A program made the translations under genes and the position numbers. Source: Yoonia maricola (GTDB lineage: Bacteria; Pseudomonadota; Alphaproteobacteria; Rhodobacterales; Rhodobacteraceae). Taken from it: a DNA stretch of 64,000 nt. This document shows positions 34,554-43,161 of this stretch, piece after piece. Location of the stretch: assembly GCF_002797915.1 (NCBI RefSeq), contig NZ_PGTY01000003.1:186001-250000 (forward strand). Direction: 5' to 3'. The notes below the pieces were generated by a model that saw only the letters and a list, made by a program, of their open reading frames with translations, had not been told where the DNA came from and ran no database searches. The first letter of the stretch is position 1. Each line of letters starts with the position of its first letter.

Positions 34554-37376
34554 ATGTCCCTTGATCAGCCCCCACTTGATACATCGCCCAAGGTTTCGGA
34601 CGAGGTCCGCAAGACGACCTGTTACATGTGCGCCTGCCGCTGCGGGATTAACGTACATATGAAGGACGGTAAGGTCGCCTATATCGAAGGCAACAAGGAC
34701 CATCCCGTCAACCAAGGTGTGCTTTGCGCCAAAGGCAGCGCCGGCATCATGCAGCACAACGCGCCATCACGGTTGCGCGCGCCATTGAAGCGCGTTGGCG
34801 CGCGTGGGTCAGGTGAGTTTGAAGAAATTTCGTGGGAAGAAGCACTAACCATGGCCACGGATTTGCTACGACCGATCCGCGAGAAACACCCAGAAAAGCT
34901 GGCGTTCTTCACAGGCCGTGATCAATCGCAATCCTTTACCGGCTTCTGGGCGCAAGGGTTCGGCACCCCGAACTTTGCGGCGCATGGCGGTTTCTGCTCG
35001 GTCAATATGGCGGCCGCGGGGATCTACACCATGGGCGGCGCGTTTTGGGAATTTGGCCAACCTGATTGGGATCATACCAAGCTTTTCATGCTCTTTGGTG
35101 TGGCCGAAGACCACGATAGCAACCCCATCAAAATGGGCATCGGCAAGATCAAAGCACGCGGCGCGCGCATGATCGGCGTGAACCCGATCCGCACGGGCTA
35201 TAATGCCGTGGCTGACGATTGGGTTGGGATCACACCCGGTACGGACGGTTTGTTCATCCTTGCGATGGTTCATTGCCTGATGAGGGCGGGCAAGATCGAT
35301 CTGGATTACCTCGCGCGTTTCACCAACGCATCCGTGCTGGTGAACGAAGACCCCAAGTCCGAGCAATTCGGTCTGTTCCTGCGTGACGCCGAAGGGCAAC
35401 CGCAAGTTATTGACCGCAACACCGGCAAATTGGCCCCTTGGAACGGCAAAGGGGTAGAGCCCGATCTAGCCGCCACACACCGTGCCAAAGGCGTCACACA
35501 CCGCCCGGTCTTCCATCAGATGGCCGACCGCTACCTTTCGGACGCCTACGCACCCGAAGCCGTCGCCGAACGCTGCGGCATTTCTGCCGAGCGCATCCGT
35601 GCGCTTGCCGCTGACCTTGCGCGCGTCGCCTTTGACGAGGCGATTGAACTGGACCGGCCATGGACCGATTTCCGCGGGAAAAAGCACGACAAGATGGTCG
35701 GACGCCCGGTATCCTTCCACGCGATGCGCGGGATCTCGGCCCATTCCAACGGCTTCCAGACCTGTCGCGCGCTGCATGTGCTGCAAATCTTGCTCGGCTC
35801 GGTCGAAGTGCCCGGCGGGATGCGCTTCAAACCGCCCTACCCCAAGCCTGCAACGGCACATCCTAAGCCGCACGGCAAAGTGACCCCTGGTGCCGCCCTA
35901 GACGGTCCACATCTTGGCTATACGCATGGCCCGGAGGACCTGCTGCTGGATACCGAAGGCAACCCCACCCGCATCGACAAAGCCTATTCGTGGGAAAATC
36001 CAATGTCGGCCCATGGGCTGATGCATATGGTGATCTCAAACGCACATGCAGGCGTGCCTTACAAGATCGATACGTTGTTTATGTATATGGCGAATATGTC
36101 ATGGAATTCGTCCATGAATGTGGGCGGCGTGCATAAGATGCTGACCGACAAAGATGAGAACGGCGATTACGTGATCCCTAACATCATCTACTCTGACGCC
36201 TATTCCTCTGAAATGGTGGCCTACGCCGACCTGATCCTGCCCGACACCACTTATCTGGAACGGCACGACTGCATCTCGCTACTCGACCGCCCGATTTGCG
36301 AGGCTGACGGCGTCGCAGACGCGATCCGCTGGCCCGTGGTGGAACCTGATCGCGATGTGCGCGGCTTCCAGTCAGTGTTATGTGATCTGGGTGCACGCCT
36401 GGGTATGCCCGGTTTTGTGAACGAGGATGGCAGCCAAAAGTATCAAGACTACGCCGACTATATCACCAACCATATCCGTCGTCCCGGCGTGGGCCCTCTG
36501 GCCGGCTTTCGTGGCAACGGCGATGATCATGGACGTGGTGAGGTGAACCCGAACCAATTGGACCGCTACATCGAAAACGGTGGCTTCTGGCTGGAACACG
36601 TCCCGGAAAACGCAGCCTACTACAAACCCTTCAGCATGGAGTATCAGGATTGGGCGGTGAAAATGGGTTTTTACGATGTTGTCCAGCCCTACATCTTCCA
36701 ACTCTATGTCGAACCCTTGCGCAAGTTCCAGGCGGCTGCCGAAGGTATCGGCGAACGACAACCACCCGAACACCTGCGCGAACGGCTGAAACTGACAATG
36801 GATCCGCTGCCGATCTGGTACGGCCCGCTGGAAGACGACCAAGTCGATCTCGACGAATACCCCGTCCATGCGCTGACCCAGCGACCTATGGCGATGTACC
36901 ACTCATGGGGCACGCAGAACGCATGGTTGCGACAAATCCACGGGCATAACCCGCTTTATGTGCCTACCAAAATCTGGGAAGAAAACGGGTTCAAGGATGG
37001 CGACTGGGCCAAGGTCAGTTCGACCCACGGTTCCATCGTCGTCCCCGTCGCACACCAAGCCTCATTGAACGCAAATACGGTCTGGACATGGAACGCTATC
37101 GGCAAACGCAAAGGCACATGGGCGCTGGATGAAGGGGCCACGGAAGCCACCAAAGGCTTCCTGCTGAACCACCTGATCCACGAATTGCTGCCACCCAAAG
37201 GCGACGGTCTGCGCTGGGCAAACTCTGACCCGGTCACAGGCCAAGCGGCCTGGTTTGATCTACGGGTCAAGATCGAGAAATCCGCCATACCCAATGAAGC
37301 GCAGCCGGCGATGCCTGCGATCAAGTCACCCGTCGGCAAGGGACCGAGCGAGTTGGACTGGAAGGTCGGCAAATGA
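34554..37376 (+). CDS. soeA: Sulfite dehydrogenase catalytic subunit, molybdopterin oxidoreductase
   Basis: A 940-residue DMSO-reductase superfamily protein. An N-terminal [4Fe-4S] motif is formed by CYMCACRCG with a fourth Cys in QGVLCAKGSAG (about residues 23-63). Further on are the bis-MGD binding domains and the C-terminal cofactor-binding domain (HALTQRPMAMYHSWGTQNAWLRQIHGHNPLYV). There is no Tat signal, so it faces the cytoplasm, as described for SoeA of purple sulfur bacteria and roseobacters. It oxidises sulfite to sulfate and passes electrons through SoeB and SoeC to quinone. Location after xsc supports sulfite as substrate, rather than polysulfide or tetrathionate. Confidence 0.88.
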   Translation: MSLDQPPLDTSPKVSDEVRKTTCYMCACRCGINVHMKDGKVAYIEGNKDHPVNQGVLCAKGSAGIMQHNAPSRLRAPLKRVGARGSGEFEEISWEEALTMATDLLRPIREKHPEKLAFFTGRDQSQSFTGFWAQGFGTPNFAAHGGFCSVNMAAAGIYTMGGAFWEFGQPDWDHTKLFMLFGVAEDHDSNPIKMGIGKIKARGARMIGVNPIRTGYNAVADDWVGITPGTDGLFILAMVHCLMRAGKIDLDYLARFTNASVLVNEDPKSEQFGLFLRDAEGQPQVIDRNTGKLAPWNGKGVEPDLAATHRAKGVTHRPVFHQMADRYLSDAYAPEAVAERCGISAERIRALAADLARVAFDEAIELDRPWTDFRGKKHDKMVGRPVSFHAMRGISAHSNGFQTCRALHVLQILLGSVEVPGGMRFKPPYPKPATAHPKPHGKVTPGAALDGPHLGYTHGPEDLLLDTEGNPTRIDKAYSWENPMSAHGLMHMVISNAHAGVPYKIDTLFMYMANMSWNSSMNVGGVHKMLTDKDENGDYVIPNIIYSDAYSSEMVAYADLILPDTTYLERHDCISLLDRPICEADGVADAIRWPVVEPDRDVRGFQSVLCDLGARLGMPGFVNEDGSQKYQDYADYITNHIRRPGVGPLAGFRGNGDDHGRGEVNPNQLDRYIENGGFWLEHVPENAAYYKPFSMEYQDWAVKMGFYDVVQPYIFQLYVEPLRKFQAAAEGIGERQPPEHLRERLKLTMDPLPIWYGPLEDDQVDLDEYPVHALTQRPMAMYHSWGTQNAWLRQIHGHNPLYVPTKIWEENGFKDGDWAKVSSTHGSIVVPVAHQASLNANTVWTWNAIGKRKGTWALDEGATEATKGFLLNHLIHELLPPKGDGLRWANSDPVTGQAAWFDLRVKIEKSAIPNEAQPAMPAIKSPVGKGPSELDWKVGK

Positions 37377-37999
37377 GCATTGAAACCTACATCATCTACC
37401 TTGGAACGGTCCTTTTGTTTTTCGCGCACCCACCGGGGCCCAGCCAACTGCTTTTCATCGGGGGTGCGGTCCAGCATGGGCTGAAAAAGGCCACACCGAT
37501 CATGGCAGGCGACCTGACTGCAAATGCGATCCAGATCATGATCGCAGGGTTCGGTCTGGCAAGCATTATCGCGCTATCCGCTAACGCATTTTCGGTTATC
37601 AAATGGGCCGGTGTCGCCTATTTGATCTGGATGGGTGTGCGGATGATCCGCGATGCGACCCGGCCAGCGGACGCCAAGCCAGTGCCATCAGGGCAGGCAT
37701 TGTTTCGCCGCGGTTTCATGACCTCAGCTGCCAATCCCTATGCTGTCGTTTTCTTTGCAGCGCTTTTTCCGCAATTCATTGACCCGGCCGCCCCTGTCGC
37801 AGCACAGGTGGCCATTCTTGGCCTAACCTACCTGATCATCGACGGTGCAATCTTGCTGGCGATGGGCACCTTCGCATCACGACTGGTGACCGCGTTGGGA
37901 CATAAATTCGAAAGATGGCTTAGTATCCTGTCTGGCCTTGGCCTCATTGCAGCAGCGATTGCCATCGCGACACGCGGCGAAACGGAGCCTGCAAAATGA
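37373..37999 (+). CDS. LysE/RhtB family exporter inside the soe operon
   Basis: A 208-residue protein with five to six membrane helices, typical of LysE/RhtB amino-acid exporters: IYLGTVLLFFAHPPGPSQLLFIGGAVQHGLKKA at the N-terminus, then AGVAYLIWMGVRMIRD and FRRGFMTSAANPYAVVFFAALFPQFID. It overlaps soeA by 4 bp and the following small gene by 4 bp, so it is translated with the soe genes. Its substrate is unknown. In this context alanine, taurine or a sulfonate are candidates, because Tpa produces alanine. Confidence 0.85.
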   Translation: MSIETYIIYLGTVLLFFAHPPGPSQLLFIGGAVQHGLKKATPIMAGDLTANAIQIMIAGFGLASIIALSANAFSVIKWAGVAYLIWMGVRMIRDATRPADAKPVPSGQALFRRGFMTSAANPYAVVFFAALFPQFIDPAAPVAAQVAILGLTYLIIDGAILLAMGTFASRLVTALGHKFERWLSILSGLGLIAAAIAIATRGETEPAK

Positions 38000-38178
38000 A
38001 CACTAAACGCACACTTTTAATGATCGCAGCCTTCGTCATTCTCACCTTGGGCAGCTTCATCTGGTATATCGCGACATGGGATGCCGCAGAACGCACCGGC
38101 CTGATCCAAACTGATGCGCCGTTGATCCAGTCGGCAATGGCGGCGGCTCCTGCCTTGACCAAAGGAACAGCGCTATGA
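37996..38178 (+). CDS. Small single-helix membrane protein between lysE-like and soeB
   Basis: A 60-residue protein with one hydrophobic helix (about residues 6-26, TLLMIAAFVILTLGSFIWYIATW) and a C-terminal soluble tail ending in APALTKGTAL. The ATG overlaps the upstream TGA, and its TGA overlaps the soeB ATG, so translation coupling on both sides makes it a real gene despite its size. I do not recognise a family. It may stabilise the membrane complex or be an assembly factor for SoeABC, but that is only inferred from position. Confidence 0.7.
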   Translation: MNTKRTLLMIAAFVILTLGSFIWYIATWDAAERTGLIQTDAPLIQSAMAAAPALTKGTAL

Positions 38179-38936
38179 CCCAACTTCCCCCGCCATCCGC
38201 CAAGAAACTCGGCCTTGTGATCGATCTTGATACCTGTGTTGGCTGTCACGCCTGTGTTGTCTCTTGCAAAGGCTGGAACACCGAAAACTATGGCGCGCCT
38301 TTGTCAGATCAACAGGCCTATGGCGCTGATCCATCAGGGACATTCCTCAACCGTGTGCATTCCTACGAGGTGCAGCCGGACCAAGGCGAAGCCCAACTCA
38401 TCCACTTCCCCAAATCCTGTCTGCATTGTGAAGACGCCCCTTGTGTCACCGTCTGCCCCACAGGGGCCAGCTATAAGCGTGCCGAGGACGGCATCGTGCT
38501 GGTCAACGAAAGTGACTGCATCGGGTGCGGCCTTTGCGCTTGGGCCTGCCCTTATGGCGCACGCGAGTTGGACGCCAAAGAAGGGGTCATGAAGAAATGC
38601 ACCCTTTGCGTCGACCGCATCTACAACGAAAACCTGCCCGAAGAAGACCGCCAGCCTGCATGTGTGCGGACTTGCCCCGCTGGCGCGCGGCACTTTGGCG
38701 ACTTGGGCGATGAAGAAAGTGATGTCTCCAAACTAGTCGCCGAACGCGGCGGGTTTGACCTGATGCCGGAACAAGGCACGAAACCGGTCAACAAATACCT
38801 GCCACCACGCCCCAAGGATGAAATGCCGGAATTTGACGTATTGGCCCCTTATCTTGAACCCGTTGCCAGCGATGGCAAGGGTTTCGTCGGCTGGCTCGAC
38901 AAGGCCCTCTCATCACTGCCTGGAGGAGCAAAGTAA
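38175..38936 (+). CDS. soeB: Sulfite dehydrogenase iron-sulfur subunit
   Basis: A 253-residue ferredoxin-like electron-transfer subunit with four [4Fe-4S] cysteine clusters: CVGCHACVVSCK (about residue 22), CLHCEDAPCVTVCPTGA (about 80), CIGCGLCAWACPYGA (about 115) and CTLCVDR...CVRTCPAGA (about 140-170). It is of the DmsB/PhsB type without a signal peptide, matching a cytoplasmic SoeAB. It relays electrons from SoeA to SoeC. It overlaps the small upstream gene by 4 bp and soeC by 1 bp. Confidence 0.92.
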   Translation: MTQLPPPSAKKLGLVIDLDTCVGCHACVVSCKGWNTENYGAPLSDQQAYGADPSGTFLNRVHSYEVQPDQGEAQLIHFPKSCLHCEDAPCVTVCPTGASYKRAEDGIVLVNESDCIGCGLCAWACPYGARELDAKEGVMKKCTLCVDRIYNENLPEEDRQPACVRTCPAGARHFGDLGDEESDVSKLVAERGGFDLMPEQGTKPVNKYLPPRPKDEMPEFDVLAPYLEPVASDGKGFVGWLDKALSSLPGGAK

Positions 38937-39808
38937 TGCATCCCGCAGCATCCGTTATCATCTTCAACACTTTCTCTGGTCTGGGCTTTGGCCTGCTCTT
39001 CTGGCTCGGTCTCGGCGTACTCGTGCCAACAGGCATGAGCGCCTTCATCTGGTTCACTCTCGCTTACCTTTTCGCTGTTGGCGGCCTGATCGCGTCAACC
39101 TTCCATCTCGGGCACCCGGAGCGTGCGGTCAAAGCCTTCAGCCAATGGAAAACCAGTTGGCTCAGCCGAGAAGGGGTCTGCGCTGTTATTGCCCTCATCG
39201 TCATGGCGATCTACGGGGCGGGGCTGGTTTTTGCCGGTACACGTTTGGCATTGGTCGGCATCATCGGTGGCGTCGCATCACTCGGCGTGGTCTTTACCAC
39301 ATCCATGATCTACGCGCAGATGAAGACAGTGCCCCGCTGGCGGCACTGGACGACCCCGGCGATGTACCTGCTTTTGTCCATTAGCGGCGGCGCGCTGTTG
39401 TCAGGCCAAATCCGCATCGCCGCTGTCCTTTTGATCGCAGGTGGTATCCTGCAAATCTTTGCATGGGGCGTGGGCGATACGCGGTTCAAAACCTCTGGTA
39501 CCGACATGGCCACCGCGACGGGCCTCGGTCACATTGGCAAAGTCCGCGCATTTGAGCCGCCGCACACTGGCACCAACTATCTGATGCGCGAGTTTATCCA
39601 TCAGGTGGGCCGCAAACACGCGGACCAGTTACGGATCATCACAATCGGACTGGCCTTTGTCCTGCCTGTGATCCTGCTGCTTTTGCCGTTCAGTCACATT
39701 CTGGCCGCCGTCGCTGTTCTGAGCCATATCGCTGGTGTCCTGACACTACGCTGGTTGTTCTTTGCGCAGGCAGAACATGTGGTCGGCCTGTACTACGGAA
39801 AACGATAG
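38936..39808 (+). CDS. soeC: Sulfite dehydrogenase membrane anchor (DmsC family)
   Basis: A 290-residue integral membrane protein with about eight helices, of the DmsC family. The start MHPAASVIIFNTFSGLGFGLLFWLGLG and the conserved STFHLGHPERAVKAFSQWKTSWLSREGV (about residue 60) are typical. It anchors SoeAB to the cytoplasmic membrane and passes electrons to quinone. The ATG overlaps the soeB stop (TAATG). It is the last gene of the cluster, and the next gene (capA-like) converges from the other strand. Confidence 0.9.
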   Translation: MHPAASVIIFNTFSGLGFGLLFWLGLGVLVPTGMSAFIWFTLAYLFAVGGLIASTFHLGHPERAVKAFSQWKTSWLSREGVCAVIALIVMAIYGAGLVFAGTRLALVGIIGGVASLGVVFTTSMIYAQMKTVPRWRHWTTPAMYLLLSISGGALLSGQIRIAAVLLIAGGILQIFAWGVGDTRFKTSGTDMATATGLGHIGKVRAFEPPHTGTNYLMREFIHQVGRKHADQLRIITIGLAFVLPVILLLLPFSHILAAVAVLSHIAGVLTLRWLFFAQAEHVVGLYYGKR

Positions 39809-39816
39809 CACGCGCG

Positions 39817-41034
39817 TTAAACGTTAACCCGAGTCACCCTCTGGGCCACGGTATCGCCCCGTTTCTCGGCATGCCACCGCACGGGTGTTGCCGTGAAACT
39901 GGAAATCGCCGTTTTACCATTGGTTTTTTGCACATCGACCTGCAGAATTGTACTGGACGCAATTTTCTCATGCGCAAAGCCCCACAACAGGCTGCCAAGT
40001 GAGTAGGCGATTGGCACCGTCCGGTCGCCGGATTTAGTGCGATACAGCTCAATGGGCTGGGCGACATGGGGGTGGTGACACACGATGATGTCGGCCCCGA
40101 AATCAGCCAGCTCTTGCGCCGCCAATTGCTGCGCGCGGCGGGGAAAAAGTTCGAACTCATGCCCCCAATGCAAAACAGCGACGACCAGATCGCACCCTGC
40201 GTCTTTGGCGTGCGATATCTGCGCCTTGAGCAAGGCTAGATCAGGTGCCGCATGTTTGGACGTCAGCTTGGCAATGTTCACGCTATGCGGCGTATCATCA
40301 GGTGGCGGATGACCATTCGTCCCGAATGTACAGCTCGCAAAACCAAGCTTGATACCATTCTTTTCAACCGTTTTCGCAGTCGTCTGCTGCGATGGATCAT
40401 CAAAGATACCAAGGGGGGTGATATTGCGTTTCGCCAAGGCAGCAAGCGTTGTCTTCACCCCCTCGGCACCCATATCGAAAATGTGGTTGTTGGCCACATT
40501 CAAGACATCGATGAACTTACCCTTGTGGCTGGTCAACGCCTCGAAATGGACCTCTGAGGCGCATTCTGTGGGCGGCCCGGCATCGCCGATCACTTCATCC
40601 ACCAGCGGCTGTGTCGTGACAGGAGATTCGTAGTTGGCAATCGACAAATCGGCATCAAAAAGCAAATCTTCTATCGATCCGTAAATTTCGTTTTTTACCG
40701 GCTCGGCCCGATGGGTGCGCAGGATATCCCCCGCAAAACTTATCGTCAGCTTTGATCCGTCAGTGGCATCTGGCGCAAGCTGCACATGAGTGCTGTCCAT
40801 AAATGCCGATGTATCAAGGCCGCTTTCGGGGAGGGAAACAAGATTTTGGGATTTATACACCCAGTACAAATTATCAAGTAAACCCATTTCCGGCAGATCA
40901 CTTGCCGCACCTTTGCGCGGTACTTTCCAAAAACCAAACATGTCCGCCACTTTCATGACGACCACCATGATACCTTTGAGAACAGGGTTGGAAACCCGGA
41001 GTGTTTCAAACGGGGTGATCGGAAGCAAAGACAC
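39817..41034 (-). CDS. CapA family metallophosphatase-like protein
   Basis: A 405-residue protein of the CapA/PgsA superfamily (calcineurin-like fold). Key stretches are KLTISFAGDILRTH (about residue 75), DADLSIANYESPVTTQP (about 110), DVLNVANNHIFDMGAEGVKTTL (about 165), DLVVAVLHWGHEFELFP (about 275) and DIIVCHHPHVAQPIELY (about 310). The Asp, Asn and His residues are the expected metal ligands. In some bacteria such proteins act in poly-gamma-glutamate capsule synthesis, but the role here is unknown. No signal peptide is seen. The start is a GTG at 41034 with GGGAGGG upstream. Confidence 0.78.
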   Translation of the reverse strand: MSLLPITPFETLRVSNPVLKGIMVVVMKVADMFGFWKVPRKGAASDLPEMGLLDNLYWVYKSQNLVSLPESGLDTSAFMDSTHVQLAPDATDGSKLTISFAGDILRTHRAEPVKNEIYGSIEDLLFDADLSIANYESPVTTQPLVDEVIGDAGPPTECASEVHFEALTSHKGKFIDVLNVANNHIFDMGAEGVKTTLAALAKRNITPLGIFDDPSQQTTAKTVEKNGIKLGFASCTFGTNGHPPPDDTPHSVNIAKLTSKHAAPDLALLKAQISHAKDAGCDLVVAVLHWGHEFELFPRRAQQLAAQELADFGADIIVCHHPHVAQPIELYRTKSGDRTVPIAYSLGSLLWGFAHEKIASSTILQVDVQKTNGKTAISSFTATPVRWHAEKRGDTVAQRVTRVNV

Positions 41035-41130
41035 CGGTACAGCCCTCCCTCAATAGACGTTTTGCCGTACACACAAGCACAAGATATATGTGTGGCAAGG
41101 GGTTAATAATTTGTCAACGAAGCCAAACTA

Positions 41131-42192
41131 TCAGCTACGTATTCGGTCTTCTGTTTTTGCGTCAAACAGATAGATCCGGTTTGCATCGATATGAATACCG
41201 ACGGTCGCGCCCTCTTCGGATCGAATATCGCCACGTTCCTCTACAATTACCCGCTCACCCGTTTCGCTAGTCAGATAGGCGAACGACACGCCGCCAAGGC
41301 TCTCTGTTAGTTCTACAGTATGCGTGTCCCCGGCCGGATCAATTGTGATATGTTCAGGGCGCGCACCGACGCTGACCGCCTTGCCTTCAAAGGCCGTATT
41401 GATCAGCCCTTCGTAGCGGGCTGCCAGGCCCGGAGCCTCGACATTACCGCCCTTTACCGTGCCGTTCACAAAATTCATGGCAGGTGAGCCGATAAACCCT
41501 GCCACGAATTTGTTGTCTGGATCACGATAAAGGTCCATCGGCGCGCCGACCTGTTCGATCACACCAAGGCGCAGCACCACGATCTTATCGGCCAGCGTCA
41601 TCGCCTCGACCTGATCATGGGTGACATAGATCATCGTGGCACCGATTTCCTTGTGCAGGCGGGCGATCTCGACCCGCATCTCAACCCGCAGTTCCGCGTC
41701 AAGGTTGGAAAGTGGTTCATCAAACAAAAACACCTCGGGCCCACGGACAATAGCACGGCCAATGGACACACGTTGGCGCTGCCCACCCGACAAGGCTGAT
41801 GGTTTGCGATCCAGATAAGGTTCAAGCTTGAGAATGCGGGTCGCCTCGGCCACCTTGCTCTCGATCTCATTCTTGGGATGGCCATTCATCTTGAGGCCGA
41901 ACCCCATGTTATCCTTCACCGTCATATGCGGATAGAGCGCGTAGGTCTGAAACACCATTGCCACGCCACGTTCGGACGGATCCATCCGGGTGACGTCGCG
42001 ATCACCGATATGGATCGATCCTTCGGTCGTTTCCTCAAGACCGGCAACCATTCGCAGCAACGTGGATTTGCCACAGCCCGACGGGCCGACAAAGACGCAG
42101 AATTCGCCATCGGCGATGTCCAGATCGACACCGTGGATGACCTGCACATCGCCATAGCGCTTGATAACCTTATTCAGTGTAACACCTGACAT
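41131..42192 (-). CDS. Galactoside ABC transporter ATP-binding protein (UgpC/MalK type)
   Basis: A 353-residue carbohydrate-importer ATPase: Walker A GPSGCGKSTLLRM, Q-loop VFQTYALYPHMTV, signature LSGGQRQRVSIGRAI, Walker B VFLFDEPLSNLDAELR and H-loop YVTHDQVEAMTL. A C-terminal regulatory TOBE domain follows (about residues 235-350, VGARPEHITI). It would energise the two permeases encoded at 44552-46326. It is transcribed away from them, directly after the IclR regulator (3-bp gap), so the regulator and ATPase form one unit and the binding protein, permeases and enzymes form the other. Confidence 0.9.
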   Translation of the reverse strand: MSGVTLNKVIKRYGDVQVIHGVDLDIADGEFCVFVGPSGCGKSTLLRMVAGLEETTEGSIHIGDRDVTRMDPSERGVAMVFQTYALYPHMTVKDNMGFGLKMNGHPKNEIESKVAEATRILKLEPYLDRKPSALSGGQRQRVSIGRAIVRGPEVFLFDEPLSNLDAELRVEMRVEIARLHKEIGATMIYVTHDQVEAMTLADKIVVLRLGVIEQVGAPMDLYRDPDNKFVAGFIGSPAMNFVNGTVKGGNVEAPGLAARYEGLINTAFEGKAVSVGARPEHITIDPAGDTHTVELTESLGGVSFAYLTSETGERVIVEERGDIRSEEGATVGIHIDANRIYLFDAKTEDRIRS

Positions 42193-42195
42193 GGC

Positions 42196-42999
42196 CTAGA
42201 TCCCCGTTTTTTCTTTTGTGTTGTAGTCCGGAAAGCTCCAGTTCTGGGCGTCCCGCGTAATTTTGTTTGCCGTCGCTTTCAGGATCGGCACGAAGGCTTC
42301 GAGCCCCGCAAGGTTTGTGCGGCTGGTTGTACTGGTGACCGATAAAGCGCCCAGCACGCGGCCGGCATCGGTCAGGATGGGCATCGCGACACAGATAATA
42401 CCGGGTTCATGTTCTTCACGGTCAAAACCATAACCGTTCTGGCGAATGTCGGCCAATTCAGCCCGCAGCGCATCGGCGCTATCAAGCGTGTGTTCCGTGA
42501 AAACATGAAATGACTGTTGTTCGATAACGTGCGCAGCCGTGCTGTCATCCAGAAAGGCCAGCATCACCTTGCCGACGCCGGTGCAATAAGCCGGGCCGAC
42601 CTTGCCTGCCTGACTGTACATCTGAACCGGCTGGCCTGCATTGCGTTTGTCGATGTAAAGAACCTGCGCATTGTCCAACTGAGCAAGATGCACTGTCTCA
42701 CCTACCGCCTTGCTTAACGCGTCAACATGCGGGCGGGCAACGGGGGCAAGCGTTGACTGTTCCCAAGCAGCATGGGCCAAACGGACAAGACGTACACCAG
42801 GGCTGTAGGTTTGCCGCTCTGGGTCATAGGCAAGCATCTGCTGGTTGGTCAGCGTCTGGACAAACCGGTACAGCGTTGGCTTGGGAAACGACGATTCCGC
42901 CAGAAGCTCACCAAAGCGTACAGGCCGCCCAAAGGCTGCCACCTGATCCAGCACTTCAAGTGCCTTGCCGACTGTGCCGTCACCGGTCACGCGTGCCAT
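42196..42999 (-). CDS. IclR family transcription regulator of the galactoside operon
   Basis: A 267-residue protein starting at the ATG at 42999 (MARVTGDGTVGKALEVLDQVAAFG), with GGGAGGACAG upstream. The N-terminal winged helix-turn-helix (about residues 10-70, GELLAESSFPKPTLYRFVQTLTNQQML) is followed by the IclR effector domain (about 85-250, with GKVGPAYCTGVGKVMLAFL). It is divergent from the sugar-binding-protein gene, so it probably controls the galactoside operon in response to galactose or a pathway intermediate. An imperfect palindrome at 43111-43127 may be its operator. Confidence 0.85.
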   Translation of the reverse strand: MARVTGDGTVGKALEVLDQVAAFGRPVRFGELLAESSFPKPTLYRFVQTLTNQQMLAYDPERQTYSPGVRLVRLAHAAWEQSTLAPVARPHVDALSKAVGETVHLAQLDNAQVLYIDKRNAGQPVQMYSQAGKVGPAYCTGVGKVMLAFLDDSTAAHVIEQQSFHVFTEHTLDSADALRAELADIRQNGYGFDREEHEPGIICVAMPILTDAGRVLGALSVTSTTSRTNLAGLEAFVPILKATANKITRDAQNWSFPDYNTKEKTGI

Positions 43000-43062
43000 C
43001 TGTCCTCCCTCATCTCGAACGTGCTTCGACACCGATCTCCTCAACGGTGCCGCTTTGAGATG

Positions 43063-43127
43063 TTGACAAGGCTAGCCGGTTCGCGGTTTAGTATCAACAT
43101 CCAAAACCAAGTTTCAAATAATGAGAC
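43063..43127 (+). promoter_or_regulatory. Predicted promoter and IclR operator of the galactoside operon
   Basis: TTGACA at 43063-43068 and TTTAGT at 43087-43092 give a -35/-10 pair with an 18-bp spacer. GTTTCA-N5-TGAGAC (43111-43127), an imperfect palindrome, lies just downstream of the predicted transcription start and 35 bp before the binding-protein ATG, a site where a repressor would block transcription. IclR proteins commonly bind such short palindromes. Confidence 0.45.
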
Positions 43128-43161
43128 CGGTTTACAAACGGAAGCATACTGGGAGGAAACC

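Noticed and set aside
37373..38178. Possibility that lysE-like and small genes mark a composite insertion into soeABC
   Set aside because: No terminal repeats, target duplications or composition change, and all junctions are clean 4-bp start/stop overlaps, so they look like native operon members.
39809..39850. GTTAA/TTAAC palindrome at the soeC-capA junction as a terminator
   Set aside because: Stem too weak and without a T tract.
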